Assembly: GCA_029781035.1 (NCBI GenBank)
Contig: JAKOXK010000075.1
Location: 1-64,000 of the forward strand
From: Armatimonadota bacterium
Lineage (GTDB): Bacteria; Armatimonadota; Fimbriimonadia; Fimbriimonadales; Fimbriimonadaceae
Length of the DNA: 64,000 nt
Direction of reading: 5' to 3'
A model generated the notes under the pieces. That model searched no databases. It was not told the DNA's origin and saw only the letters and a list, made by a program, of their open reading frames with translations. This document shows positions 1 through 8,235 of this stretch, in pieces (the first letter of the stretch is position 1; the number at the start of each line of letters is the position of its first letter). A program made the position numbers and the translations under genes.

Positions 1-138
1 GAGGTCGACAGGCTGATCGAGTCACTGCACCGGATCGTCAAAGGAGACTACTCGCGCGAATACGTCGTGGACACGAAGAGCGGCGAGTACTCGCCGAAAA
101 ACCACGTCGACGACTTCGCGGAATCCTTCACCGTCTGA
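1..138 (+). CDS. C-terminal end of an unidentified protein (partial)
   Basis: An open frame enters from the left edge and stops at TGA 136-138, giving the last 45 residues. It begins EVDRLIESLHRIVKGDY, an amphipathic helix of the kind that closes many fold-type I PLP enzymes such as class V aminotransferases and cysteine desulfurases, followed by a charged tail. The assignment is only a resemblance; the catalytic part lies outside the window. The next gene starts about 80-90 bases downstream on the same strand. Confidence 0.45.
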   Translation, partial: EVDRLIESLHRIVKGDYSREYVVDTKSGEYSPKNHVDDFAESFTV

Positions 139-226
139 GCTGATTGAGGCAAAGCTGTGGAAAACCCTGGAAGCTGATCCAGCGTCCTGGGGCATTGATG
201 ATCTACCCCTCTTCGTGGGCCCCATA

Positions 227-892
227 ATGAAGACACCGCCCACAGCGGTGAGGGCTGACAGCGTGAATCTGCGTCAACGGAAGGACTCCGCAATCTACGA
301 TCTGATGGAAGCACAAGCCAAGGTGGCAGTGCGGGCGGCCGAGGCCTTCTTGGTCATGGCTCAGGAGTTTGACAAGCTCAAGCTGCACGCTGAAATCCTC
401 GACAAGATCGAGGAAGAAGGCGACAACCTGACTCACGAACTTCAGGCCAAGATCGCGACCCTCTTTATCACCCCGCTGGACAAGGAGGACCTGCGGGAGT
501 TGAGCCAAGCACTTGACGATGTGACCGACCTGATCGAGGCGGCGGCAGCACGGGCTGAGCTTTACTCGCTCAAAGGCCCTCGGGTGGATCTGATTCCGTT
601 GGTCGAGCAACTGGTTCAGCTGACCCGCCTGACCGAGATGGCTGTGGCCGAACTCCGCAACGGATTCCAGAAGTCAAAATCGCTCAGAAACACCCTTAAG
701 GAAATCCACACTGCCGAGAACCTCAACGACCGCGCCTTTAGAAACGCGTTGCGCTCACTCTTCGGGGAACACGGGATCGACCCACTTGAAGTCATGAAGT
801 GGAAGGAGATGTTCGACCGCATCGAGCAAGCCTCTGACAAGTGTGAGCACATAGCGGCGATCATCGGGACGATCATCGACAAGTACGCCTGA
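227..892 (+). CDS. DUF47 family protein, PiT accessory (PhoU-like)
   Basis: About 221 residues, almost entirely helical and charged, with the DUF47/PhoU-like pattern: a DLMEAQA segment near the N-terminus, EEEGDNLTHEL around residue 65, TPLDKEDLRELSQALDDVTD around 85-105 and a closing EQASDKCEHIAAIIGTII helix. DUF47 proteins are cytoplasmic partners of PiT phosphate transporters and are thought to modulate uptake. The pit gene follows after one base, so the two are surely co-transcribed. The start is uncertain: ATG at 227 is used, GTG at 215 or 245 is possible, and none has a clear Shine-Dalgarno sequence. Confidence 0.9.
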   Translation: MKTPPTAVRADSVNLRQRKDSAIYDLMEAQAKVAVRAAEAFLVMAQEFDKLKLHAEILDKIEEEGDNLTHELQAKIATLFITPLDKEDLRELSQALDDVTDLIEAAAARAELYSLKGPRVDLIPLVEQLVQLTRLTEMAVAELRNGFQKSKSLRNTLKEIHTAENLNDRAFRNALRSLFGEHGIDPLEVMKWKEMFDRIEQASDKCEHIAAIIGTIIDKYA

Positions 893-893
893 C

Positions 894-1886
894 ATGACGG
901 CCATTATCATCCTGATTGTCGTAGGCGCACTCCTCTTCGACTACATCAACGGTTTCCACGACACGGCGAATGCGATCGCTACGGTTGTCTCGACGCGCGT
1001 CCTGACTCCGACGCTCGCAATCATCATGGCGGCGGTGCTGAACATCGTAGGAGCCCTTTGGGCGACCCACGTGGCTTCGACGATCGCCAAGGGAATCGTG
1101 ATGCCAGCCTATGCGACGGACGTGCTGATCCTTTCGGCGATTCTCGGGGCTATTGTGTGGAACATCGTCACGTGGGCCTTTGGCATCCCTTCGAGTTCTT
1201 CACACGCACTCATCGGGGCCCTTGTGGGAGCAGGAATGGCCGAGGGTGGCACGTCGATCGTGCTCTGGAAAGGCCTCTTAGACAAGGTGATCATTCCGCT
1301 GTTCGCGTCACCGATTGTCGGGTTCATGGTCGCCTTTCTGCTCATGAGCCTGATCGCTTGGAAGTTCTCTCACTCAAACCCCGACAAGACGGGGAACCTG
1401 TTCAGGCGCATGCAGTTAGTGTCGTCGGCGCTCATGGCCCTGTCTCATGGGCTGAACGACGCGCAAAAGAGCATGGGAATCATCACTTTGGCCCTGTTTT
1501 CGGGAGGCCTGATCCACACCGCAGCTGTTCCCCTTTGGGTCAAGCTGGCCTGTGCCCTCACCATGGGGCTGGGCACGGCTGCTGGCGGATGGAGGATCAT
1601 CCAGACTTTGGGTCACAAGATCATCCGTCTGGAACCCGTCCACGGCTTCGCTGCCGAAACTGCGGGAGCGGTCGTCATCATGACGGCGAGCGCATTCGGC
1701 ATGCCGATCTCAACGACCCACGCGATTACGGCGTCCATTTTCGGCGTCGGGGCATCCCGCCGACTCTCGGCCGTCCGCTGGCAGGTAGCGCAGAATGTGG
1801 TGGTCGCTTGGGTGCTCACGATTCCCGCGACCGCCGCGTGTGGGGCTGCTTTCTTCTATCTGCTTCACTTGTTTGGGGTCAAGTGA
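894..1886 (+). CDS. pit: PiT family inorganic phosphate transporter
   Basis: A 330-residue polytopic membrane protein with the internal duplication of PiT carriers: the signature [17 protein letters not shown] near residue 17 and its mirror [17 protein letters not shown] near 185. It should import phosphate (as metal-phosphate with H+ or Na+) across the inner membrane. The length matches the short bacterial PiT form. It starts one base after the DUF47 stop, and its last 8 bases overlap the 3' end of galT on the other strand, leaving no room for an ordinary terminator. Confidence 0.95.
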   Translation: MTAIIILIVVGALLFDYINGFHDTANAIATVVSTRVLTPTLAIIMAAVLNIVGALWATHVASTIAKGIVMPAYATDVLILSAILGAIVWNIVTWAFGIPSSSSHALIGALVGAGMAEGGTSIVLWKGLLDKVIIPLFASPIVGFMVAFLLMSLIAWKFSHSNPDKTGNLFRRMQLVSSALMALSHGLNDAQKSMGIITLALFSGGLIHTAAVPLWVKLACALTMGLGTAAGGWRIIQTLGHKIIRLEPVHGFAAETAGAVVIMTASAFGMPISTTHAITASIFGVGASRRLSAVRWQVAQNVVVAWVLTIPATAACGAAFFYLLHLFGVK

Positions 1887-2919
1887 CGTTCGAACGATAG
1901 TGGGTCGTGGGTACTGACTTCAGTCTTTCCGCTGCCTGTTCGGGCGTTATGTCCCGTTGAGGTTCGGCGAGCATCTCGTAGCCAACCATGAACTTTCGGA
2001 CGGTCGCGGAGCGCAACAAGGGCGGATAGAAGTGTGCGTGAAGCTGCCAATGAGTATCAGACGCGCCGTTAAAGGGCGCGCCGTGCCAGCCCATCGAGTA
2101 GGGAAAACTCGTTTCAAACAAGTTATCGTAGCGGACGAGGCCCAGACTCAGGATTACTGCAAGCGACCGGCGCTCGGCATCGTTGAGGTCCGTCAGCCGT
2201 GTCACGTGCCGCCTGGGAAGCAAGAGGTATTCGAAAGGCCAGGTAGCCCAATAAGGAACGAGCAGCACCCAGTGATCGTTTTGCTCCACGATCCGCTCGC
2301 CCTCTTGGATCTCCAACTCGAGATAGTCCAACAGCATGTTGTGGCCCCCCCAAGCGCGTTGGCGTTCGTCTTCATGTCCGGGAAGAGTCGGCAAGAAGTC
2401 GCCTGCCCAGATCTGTCCGTGGGGATGTGGATTGGAGCACCCCATGGCTGCCCCTTTGTTCTCAAAAACCTGCACCCACTGGTAATACGCGGCAAGTTCC
2501 TCGGTCTGGTCGACCCACATCGTGACCACGCTTTCAATGTCGTCCGGCTCCATTTCGGCAAGACTGAGGTCGTGGCGAGGTGAAAAACAGAGGACCCGTG
2601 ACGTGCCGGATACAGGTGCTATGGGTTGGAGACACAGATCTGGCGACTGGCGGCCTGAGTCGGGAATGTCGGGAAGAAGGGCGGGGAAGTCGTTTGTAAA
2701 GGCGTAAGTGGAGGTGTAACTCGGGTTCTTCTCACCGCTCGCTCGCACATTGGCCGGGCACAAATAGCATTGAGGGTCATAAGCCGGACGAACATCTTCG
2801 ACGGCTCTTTCAACTTGTCCCTGCCACGGCCTCAGAGCCCGGTGCGGCGAAACGAGCACCCAGTCGCCCGTGAGGAGGTTTTGGCGGCGGTGAGGGTGCT
2901 GGGCCGGGTCGAATTCCAC
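1879..2919 (-). CDS. galT: Galactose-1-phosphate uridylyltransferase
   Basis: A 346-residue HIT-superfamily transferase of the Leloir pathway that exchanges UMP between UDP-glucose and galactose-1-phosphate. Visible marks are the N-terminal [17 protein letters not shown], the active-site [11 protein letters not shown] (nucleophilic His in the HPH triplet) near residue 165, two CxxC-like cysteines in PQCYLCPAN for metal binding, and the C-terminal [11 protein letters not shown]. Length is normal for bacterial GalT. No galK or galE lies nearby, so it may serve sugar-nucleotide supply rather than a local catabolic operon. It is convergent with and overlaps the end of pit. Confidence 0.95.
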   Translation of the reverse strand: MEFDPAQHPHRRQNLLTGDWVLVSPHRALRPWQGQVERAVEDVRPAYDPQCYLCPANVRASGEKNPSYTSTYAFTNDFPALLPDIPDSGRQSPDLCLQPIAPVSGTSRVLCFSPRHDLSLAEMEPDDIESVVTMWVDQTEELAAYYQWVQVFENKGAAMGCSNPHPHGQIWAGDFLPTLPGHEDERQRAWGGHNMLLDYLELEIQEGERIVEQNDHWVLLVPYWATWPFEYLLLPRRHVTRLTDLNDAERRSLAVILSLGLVRYDNLFETSFPYSMGWHGAPFNGASDTHWQLHAHFYPPLLRSATVRKFMVGYEMLAEPQRDITPEQAAERLKSVPTTHYRSNVT

Positions 2920-2981
2920 ATTGCAAGCGTAGCATCCGGTACGTGCAGCGCCCCACTGGTCTCAGCAGTTGTCCCTATTGG

Positions 2982-3371
2982 CTACACGTACCAGTCGGGA
3001 CGTGGCGGATTTTCCGCCTGTGTGCCGATCAGGAGGGGTGATCGAGGCATTCGGGGCTCCCTTACCCCAGTGTCTTCAGGATCTTCAGGGCCACTCTGCC
3101 GGTGCCGGCCGCGGATCCACCCCGCGAGCCACGCGACAAGCATTGCCAAGGCGAGGGAAACGAGGGCTGCCTGGGGTTCCAGTGCCAGTTGCTTCAGGAC
3201 GAAGGCGGCGCCAACAAGCGGCGTGAGCACAAGCAGGCTGACGGCGAGCAAGACTGCGAGCCGAGCAGGGCCCGTCAAGACACGCTGTGAAATGGGATTC
3301 CCGTTCTCCGGGCCACGCCACCGCCGCCGGAGCGACTGTTCCGCTTGCCAAAACGACATGTATGACTCCAT
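2982..3371 (-). CDS. Small hypothetical membrane protein
   Basis: A 129-residue protein with two hydrophobic segments (about residues 38-60, LAVLLAVSLLVLTPLVGAAF, and 67-86, AALVSLALAMLVAWLAGWI), a basic N-terminus and a hydrophilic Pro/Arg-rich tail. This predicts a two-helix membrane hairpin. I do not recognise a family. It lies upstream of galT on the same strand, 62 bases before the galT start, and may share its transcript. The hydrophobic pattern supports coding in this frame over the overlapping frames. Confidence 0.6.
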   Translation of the reverse strand: MESYMSFWQAEQSLRRRWRGPENGNPISQRVLTGPARLAVLLAVSLLVLTPLVGAAFVLKQLALEPQAALVSLALAMLVAWLAGWIRGRHRQSGPEDPEDTGVREPRMPRSPLLIGTQAENPPRPDWYV

Positions 3372-3521
3372 GGTACGAGACAGTTCGGGTTTTCGTTGCC
3401 GTGGTTTTTGGCGATTGATCGACCCGTCGCCAACTCCAGCCGTTGCCCGTCAAGTAAGGCAACCGTCAAGATGGCCAGCGCCGTCACGCTCCCATTCTCT
3501 GTCGTCTTCGATTCCAACTGC

Positions 3522-4109
3522 TCATGCGTGCAGAGGCGTGGTTCGGGAGTTGTGCCAGGAACGCTCTGCCGCGTGCCGGACGGCACGCAAGAGCAGGTAC
3601 GGCACCATGCGAATCCCGAGGTTCGACCGACCCCAATACCGGCGCAACTCAGCTTTGGCTTGGTCGTCTATTGCGGCGAACCTCAGCTCAGAGGCAAGCT
3701 TGGTCGTCTCGCTGCCGCGGGATTGCGTTTCCAAGCTCCAAGCGATCTTGACGAATCCCGGGTTGTCGGCCGAACGAAAAGTCTCAGCACTGACCGGAAC
3801 AACTTCCGAGTCGTCCAGCCAAGGTTTGCAGACAGCTCCGACAACGCAGATCTGGCCGTGCCGCTCTTCCAAGATCTTCCAGCGCGGTTCGGGCGCCTCG
3901 ATACCCAGTCCTCGAAAGCCGCGAAGCGGCAGGTTGCTGGCTTGGATCAGCCTGGACCGTAGGCGAAAGATCGAGTGATCGGTCGGCATCGTGAGGAGGT
4001 CGAAGCTCAAGGCTGTGTCATAGACGATGTCCAAGGGAGCTTGAACCAAGGTCTCGTGACGCAATCGCTCGTCAGGGACGAGGATGTAGTTGTCGAGCAA
4101 AGTGCTCAT
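3522..4109 (-). CDS. SRPBCC (START-like) family protein
   Basis: About 195 residues from the ATG at 4109, chosen because a strong GGAGGAGGAGGG lies 5 bases upstream; a longer frame to 4157 exists but is less likely. The pattern fits a polyketide-cyclase/SRPBCC ligand-binding fold: ETLVQAPLDIVYDTALSFDL at the N-terminus, a WKILEE...VVGAVCKPW middle, then a KIAWSLET strand and a C-terminal RYWGRSNLGIRMVPYLLLRAV helix. Proteins of this type are often annotated only as SRPBCC family; the ligand is unknown. It is a cytoplasmic single gene between two other minus-strand genes. Confidence 0.8.
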   Translation of the reverse strand: MSTLLDNYILVPDERLRHETLVQAPLDIVYDTALSFDLLTMPTDHSIFRLRSRLIQASNLPLRGFRGLGIEAPEPRWKILEERHGQICVVGAVCKPWLDDSEVVPVSAETFRSADNPGFVKIAWSLETQSRGSETTKLASELRFAAIDDQAKAELRRYWGRSNLGIRMVPYLLLRAVRHAAERSWHNSRTTPLHA

Positions 4110-4168
4110 GGAACCCTCCTCCTCCATGATACAGCCGCTTGCCCAGAGTCGACCCAACGATATTCGGT

Positions 4169-4726
4169 CTACCCAGCTGATTCAAACGCTATCGTGAGCC
4201 ACGAGGTCAGCTCGGCGTCCACATCGTCGACCGACCCAAGCCGAACCTTGTGGGAGCACATCCCGCCTGGCGCTTGCTCCTTGAGCCTGTCTGTACCCGT
4301 GGCACCCTTCATGTTCAGACCGATCTCGATCTGTGTGTTCGTCGCCGGGCCCACCATCGCGAACTGCTTCCTTCGCCGAAGGCTCACATAACCTTTCTTC
4401 GGAGCCGTCTCGAACTCGCCCAGTCTGCTGACCTGAGCCATGACAGCATCGTGTATCGGCCGCAACACCGCCTTGGCGCCGCTGTACATCTCGTCCACAG
4501 CGTCTGCCTCGCCCTTCGGCCCGCCCGCAGCCTGGCTCAAGTGGTGCTTGACCACGGCGTTTGCGTCACCATGACCCATCCCCAAGGTCTCCTTGAGGTG
4601 CGCGACTAGCTCACCGTGCTTGGTCTTGCCGCTGTCCTCAAGGTGCCTGCCAAGTTCCTGCAAGCTCTTGCCGACACGTTTCTCGATGTTCTTGAGCTGG
4701 TTTTCGACCGCTTTGGCGATATCCAT
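4169..4726 (-). CDS. DUF4287 and DUF5655 domain protein
   Basis: A 185-residue cytoplasmic protein with two recognisable parts: an N-terminal DUF4287-like helical region (KRVGKSLQELGRHLEDSG then KHGELVAHLKETLGMGHGDA, residues about 16-60) and a C-terminal DUF5655-like domain (PKKGYVSLRRRKQFAM, IEIGLNMKG, GGMCSHKVRLGS). Both are conserved without a known function. The start at 4726 is supported by TAGAAT eight bases upstream with no Shine-Dalgarno, which suggests a leaderless message. The spacer to the SRPBCC gene downstream is 59 bases. Confidence 0.85.
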   Translation of the reverse strand: MDIAKAVENQLKNIEKRVGKSLQELGRHLEDSGKTKHGELVAHLKETLGMGHGDANAVVKHHLSQAAGGPKGEADAVDEMYSGAKAVLRPIHDAVMAQVSRLGEFETAPKKGYVSLRRRKQFAMVGPATNTQIEIGLNMKGATGTDRLKEQAPGGMCSHKVRLGSVDDVDAELTSWLTIAFESAG

Positions 4727-4827
4727 GGAGAACGATTCTAGCCTCTTGCAGACAAGGGCCGACCGAAGGGCGATCGCAATCCCTCGGTCGGCGCTGCCCT
4801 TTCAGCCGTGACTGCTTCCTTGAGCCG

Positions 4828-5754
4828 TCAGTTCTTGGTCGGCCCCGAATATGACGGCGGCATGGATCCGCTTGGCACCTTGTACACGACGAAGTGGAAA
4901 GTGGCCGTGTCTCGGTTGCCCAGGCTGTTGTAAGCCACGATCGCGAGCTGTCCACTCGAAGCTCCCGCAAAGAAGTCCCAACTACCGGTCGTGCCCGTGA
5001 CGACAGTCACATAGTTGGTGTCGTTCACGGTCTCGCCGCTAATCGTGAACAAGTACCGCTTGGTACCCGAGTCATAGGTGCATGTGAAGTTGCCCGTGCC
5101 GCCGAGGATCGTTCCGTCGAACGTGATGTTCCCCATGGCGATAGGTAGAGTCTCAACCGCGTTGCTGTCGTAGCTTTTGACGACCTGGCCCGTCCCGACA
5201 TTGACGGCGCCGTGTGGCCCGGCGAGTTCGACTGATTGCCCCAGTTTGGGGTTGAGGGCGGTGATGCCAATGCCGGTCGAGGATGAGGCTGCGCCCGTGA
5301 CCCCGACCCCTGTTCCGCTCGTCGCCGAAGACAGCCCATAGCAGCCGACGCCCGTCGTGCTGGCGCTCTGGAACAAACCTCCACGGGTTGAGCCGGTCGT
5401 ACTGGTCGATGTGCCAAGGACGCCACGCCCGGACGTGCTCGAGGAAGCAAACTTGCCGCCGGCGTAGGCGCCGGACGTCGACGTGTTGCCACCGTAGATC
5501 GCATCGGCAGTGCTCGAGGAGGACACGCCTCCCACCGCGCCCGTGTCTGAGACTTTCACGAGCGCACCGATCGAAGAGGTCAGGCCAGCCCGCAGTTTGC
5601 CTACGATGGCCGTGCCGTTGATGTTGAGGTGCCCCGTTTGCGCCGTACCAGGGGTTGCCGCCTGCAGTTGGACGTAATCGACAAACGTCGTGACGGTGGC
5701 TGCGGTAGCAGCCGATACGGCGCAACACAAGGCAAGGGTCTGAAAGTTCGTCAT
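4828..5754 (-). CDS. Exported Ser/Thr/Gly repeat protein, function unknown
   Basis: A 308-residue protein with an N-terminal signal-like helix (ALCCAVSAATAATVTTFV) and then about 130 residues of short degenerate repeats rich in S, T and G, with echoes such as STTGSTRGG, STTGVGCYGLSS, SGTGVGVTGA and STGIGITAL spaced about 14-18 residues. This resembles beta-solenoid or phage-tail-like surface repeats. The last third (IAMGNITFDGTILGG onward) is a beta-rich domain with regular strands. GTAGAAGGAACC just before the ATG is a good ribosome site. No enzymatic motif is visible; a surface structural role is inferred. Confidence 0.7.
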   Translation of the reverse strand: MTNFQTLALCCAVSAATAATVTTFVDYVQLQAATPGTAQTGHLNINGTAIVGKLRAGLTSSIGALVKVSDTGAVGGVSSSSTADAIYGGNTSTSGAYAGGKFASSSTSGRGVLGTSTSTTGSTRGGLFQSASTTGVGCYGLSSATSGTGVGVTGAASSSTGIGITALNPKLGQSVELAGPHGAVNVGTGQVVKSYDSNAVETLPIAMGNITFDGTILGGTGNFTCTYDSGTKRYLFTISGETVNDTNYVTVVTGTTGSWDFFAGASSGQLAIVAYNSLGNRDTATFHFVVYKVPSGSMPPSYSGPTKN

Positions 5755-5920
5755 GGTTCCTTCTACTCCGATGGAAACTCGATTGGATGACGGCTGAGCC
5801 TGCCTGTCTGCACCGCGTTGTGAGCACCCTGAAAGAAGGGATATCCGTACAGATTGGCTCTGAGCGCGAGCCCGTCGTCACGGCTTTCTGAAGTGAAGTG
5901 CACACCGGCCAAACGAAGCG

Positions 5921-5934
5921 GCTATGCTTGCGCC
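5921..5934 (+). promoter_or_regulatory. -10-like box, putative leaderless start
   Basis: TATGCT at 5923-5928 ends six bases before the ATG at 5935 and no Shine-Dalgarno is present. Transcription would begin at or next to the start codon. No convincing -35 hexamer is visible. Confidence 0.4.
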
Positions 5935-7566
5935 ATGAGGAAAGCGCTCGCTCTCATGGTCTGTTTCGCAGCGGTCTGCGCACCCGCCCAGGACACAGGG
6001 CCCCTCGGCAACTTGACCAAGCCACAAGAAGGGGTCAGCAAGCGGGAAAGCAGCAGCTTCCGGATGGGCAAGGACGGCAAGTACGACCCCAACGCTCCGT
6101 TCACCCATGACCAGAGCGAACACAGCAACCGCGACAACTTCAACGTTCCGCCCGGGCACACCCACGTGCTCATGGACGCCAAGGGCCCGGGTGTGATCAC
6201 CCACATTTGGATCACCTTCCTCGGCCCCGAGAAGCAGGACTGGGCGCCCCGCGGCAGTGCCACCCACCAAGACATGCTCCTGCGCATCTATTGGGACGGC
6301 AGCGACCGTCCCGGCGTCGAAGCCCCCGTCGGTGACTTCTTCGCCAACTGCTTCGGCAAACGCGCCCCTGTCGTCAGTCTGCCTATCATGGTCGAGGACG
6401 GCGACAGCTACAACTGCTTCTGGCAGATGCCCTTCCGCAAGTCGGCCCGTATCGAGATCGTGAACCAGGGCACGGAGAGCATCAATCTGCTCTACTACAA
6501 CGTCGACTGGATCCAAAAGCCCGTCGCCAAGGACGCGCCCTACTTCTACGCCCAGTACAGGCAGGAGTACCCCGCCGTCAGCGGCAAGGACTACACGATC
6601 TTGGAGACCAAGGGCAAGGGCCACTATGTCGGCACCGTGATGGCCGTCCGGACGCGCAGCCCCATGTGGTTCGGCGAGGGCGACGAGCGCATCTACATCG
6701 ACGGCGAGAAAGAACCCTCGATCCAGGGCACTGGCACCGAGGACTACTTCCTGAGCGCCTGGGGCCTCAAGACCACCAGCACGCCCTACAGCGGCACGCC
6801 GTACTTCGACCAGTGGGGCATTGTCGGCGGGCACACCAGCGCCTATCGCTGGCACATCAACGACCCCATCGTCTTCCAAAAGGAGATCAAAGTCACCATC
6901 GAGCACTACGGCTGGATCAGTCCCGACGAAAACCCCAAGGGCCTGACCAACAGCTGGAACGAGCGCGAGGACGACTACTCGAGCGTCGCCTTCTGGTACC
7001 AGCAAGGCACGCCGACCTTTGAGGCCCGCGCTCCCAGCGGGGCCGAGCGGCGCCTGCCCTCACTGGCACGCATAGTGGTCAAAGGCACCGACGTCACGAC
7101 CCACGGCGTGGGCGACATCGGCCCGCAACAGCTCGACATCTACATGGATCCGCAACTGCTCTACAAGCCCTCCACCGAGCAGGGCGCCTACATCGACATC
7201 CCGTTCGACGTGGCGAAGAAGGAGCCGCTGCGGCTGCTGCTGAACATGACGACCAGCTACGACTTCGGCACCTACCAGGCGTACCTGGTCCCGCCCGGGG
7301 GCACCACCGCAGACGGCGTCAAGCTCCAAGGGCCGATGGACTTCTACTCGGCCGATGTCGCCAACCGCGAGTTCCACCTGCTCGACTTCTGGCCCGAACC
7401 GGGGCACTATGTGCTGCACGTGGTCTGCACCGGCAAAAACCCCTCCTCGCACGGCTACTACCTCGGCCTGGAGTCGCTGCGCCTGCGCGAGCGGCGGCCC
7501 AGGGTGACCCAGTACGGCTACGACAAGGATCAGGACTGGAAGAAGAACCCGAAGCTCTACGGATAG
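5935..7566 (+). CDS. Exported DUF2961 (GH172-like) glycoside hydrolase
   Basis: A 543-residue protein from the ATG at 5935, chosen because it opens a signal peptide (RKALALMVCFAAVCAPAQ). A frame extending upstream to 5854 lacks this. The body has DUF2961 hallmarks: GPGVITHIWITF near residue 85, a central GTGTEDYFLSAWG, DQWGIVGGHTSAYRWH and the repeated jelly-roll strands. DUF2961 founded family GH172, where characterised members act on fructofuranose or arabinofuranose linkages; the substrate here cannot be read. It probably works in the periplasm or outside the cell. The spacer downstream carries inverted and tandem repeats. Confidence 0.9.
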   Translation: MRKALALMVCFAAVCAPAQDTGPLGNLTKPQEGVSKRESSSFRMGKDGKYDPNAPFTHDQSEHSNRDNFNVPPGHTHVLMDAKGPGVITHIWITFLGPEKQDWAPRGSATHQDMLLRIYWDGSDRPGVEAPVGDFFANCFGKRAPVVSLPIMVEDGDSYNCFWQMPFRKSARIEIVNQGTESINLLYYNVDWIQKPVAKDAPYFYAQYRQEYPAVSGKDYTILETKGKGHYVGTVMAVRTRSPMWFGEGDERIYIDGEKEPSIQGTGTEDYFLSAWGLKTTSTPYSGTPYFDQWGIVGGHTSAYRWHINDPIVFQKEIKVTIEHYGWISPDENPKGLTNSWNEREDDYSSVAFWYQQGTPTFEARAPSGAERRLPSLARIVVKGTDVTTHGVGDIGPQQLDIYMDPQLLYKPSTEQGAYIDIPFDVAKKEPLRLLLNMTTSYDFGTYQAYLVPPGGTTADGVKLQGPMDFYSADVANREFHLLDFWPEPGHYVLHVVCTGKNPSSHGYYLGLESLRLRERRPRVTQYGYDKDQDWKKNPKLYG

Positions 7567-7577
7567 GTTCCGGCGCT

Positions 7578-7648
7578 CCCCTTCCTCGTGTCGACATCCC
7601 GAAGGGGTCTGCCCTGGGCGATGCCGAGGGTGCGACATGAGGAAGGGG
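7578..7648. repeat. Long inverted repeat after the DUF2961 gene
   Basis: A 16-bp arm (7578-7593, CCCCTTCCTCGTGTCG) is repeated inverted at 7633-7648 with one G-U tolerable mismatch, enclosing 39 bases. It begins 12 bases after the stop codon of the DUF2961 gene and could act as a terminator or processing hairpin, though no T-run follows. A third related copy (GACACGAGGAA) lies near 7730. Confidence 0.6.
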
Positions 7649-7837
7649 CAGGGGGATGGAGATCCGGGCCTGGCCTTCTCTTTAGCCACGCTTCGACCTC
7701 GTTCCGGGACTGGCACCTCCTCGACGTCGGGACACGAGGAACCGCCGAGGACGAGGCGTAGGCTTCTGCCTTGTGTACCGGCGCCGAGGGTCGTTCCGAT
7801 CTGCCCGCACAAGCATCGGCTGGACGATCTCCGCTGT

Positions 7838-8026
7838 CCATGGAAGATGCTCCCCCGACCACGGAAGATGCTCCTCCGACCATAGGAAATGCTCTACCGA
7901 CCATGGAAGATGCTCCTCCGACCATAGGAAATGCTCTTCCGACCATGGAAGATGCTCTTCCGACCATGGAAGATGCTCTTCCGACCATGGTAAATGCTCT
8001 TCCGACCATGGAAGATGCTCCGTCTT
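7838..8026. repeat. Nine tandem 21-bp repeats, each containing a dyad
   Basis: Units begin at 7838, 7859, 7880, 7901, 7922, 7943, 7964, 7985 and 8006 (the last diverges at its end). The best copies read CCAT, then GGAAGA-TGC-TCTTCC, then GA, so each holds a 6+6 bp perfect dyad. Variants in units 3 and 5 read CCATAGGAAATGC. The period is exactly two DNA helical turns, placing all dyads on one face. Confidence 0.9.
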
Positions 8027-8144
8027 CAAGGGATGACGCCTCGCCGCGGGCCCGCTCCGCTCGACTTCCTCGGCCATCTGCGTCGCCGAAGCCAAGACCA
8101 ACCTGTTCTCCGATCTGGGGCGCAAGTCGGTACAACCATCTGCC

Positions 8145-8174
8145 TTCACTACGGCCACGGGCCCCGGCTAGAAT
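8145..8174 (+). promoter_or_regulatory. Candidate sigma-70-like promoter for the beta-propeller gene
   Basis: TTCACT (8145-8150) and TAGAAT (8169-8174) are separated by 18 bases and lie about 60 bases before the GTG start. The match to TTGACA/TATAAT is four of six and five of six. It is a reading of consensus only. Confidence 0.4.
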
Positions 8175-8235
8175 CGAAGCCGTGAACGCGCACCTCGATT
8201 CATCTGCCCTGGCACAGCGGGAGGAGGCGTAATCT

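Larger units (their letters stand above)
7567..8235. other. 669-base spacer, repeat-rich, no convincing gene
   Basis: Between the DUF2961 and beta-propeller genes. It holds the 16-bp inverted repeat, a nine-copy 21-bp tandem array and a possible promoter close to the next gene. An open frame at 7771-8232 exists only because the 21-base repeat is a multiple of three and lacks stops in several frames. Confidence 0.6.

Noticed and set aside
3275-3586. 103-residue minus-strand open frame between the membrane protein and SRPBCC genes
   Set aside because: It overlaps both genes, has no ribosome site and no recognisable protein character.
5878-7005. Long minus-strand open frame (375 codons) opposite the DUF2961 gene
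   Set aside because: It is a codon-bias shadow: the plus frame has a signal peptide and DUF2961 motifs, while the shadow is made of Val/Asp/Gly/Ala repeats.
7838-8026. CRISPR array
   Set aside because: The 21-bp units are contiguous with no unique spacers, and no cas gene is in the window.
7771-8232. 153-residue open frame over the 21-bp array
   Set aside because: Several frames on both strands are open because the repeat is a multiple of three and lacks stops; flanks have no protein character and no ribosome site was found.
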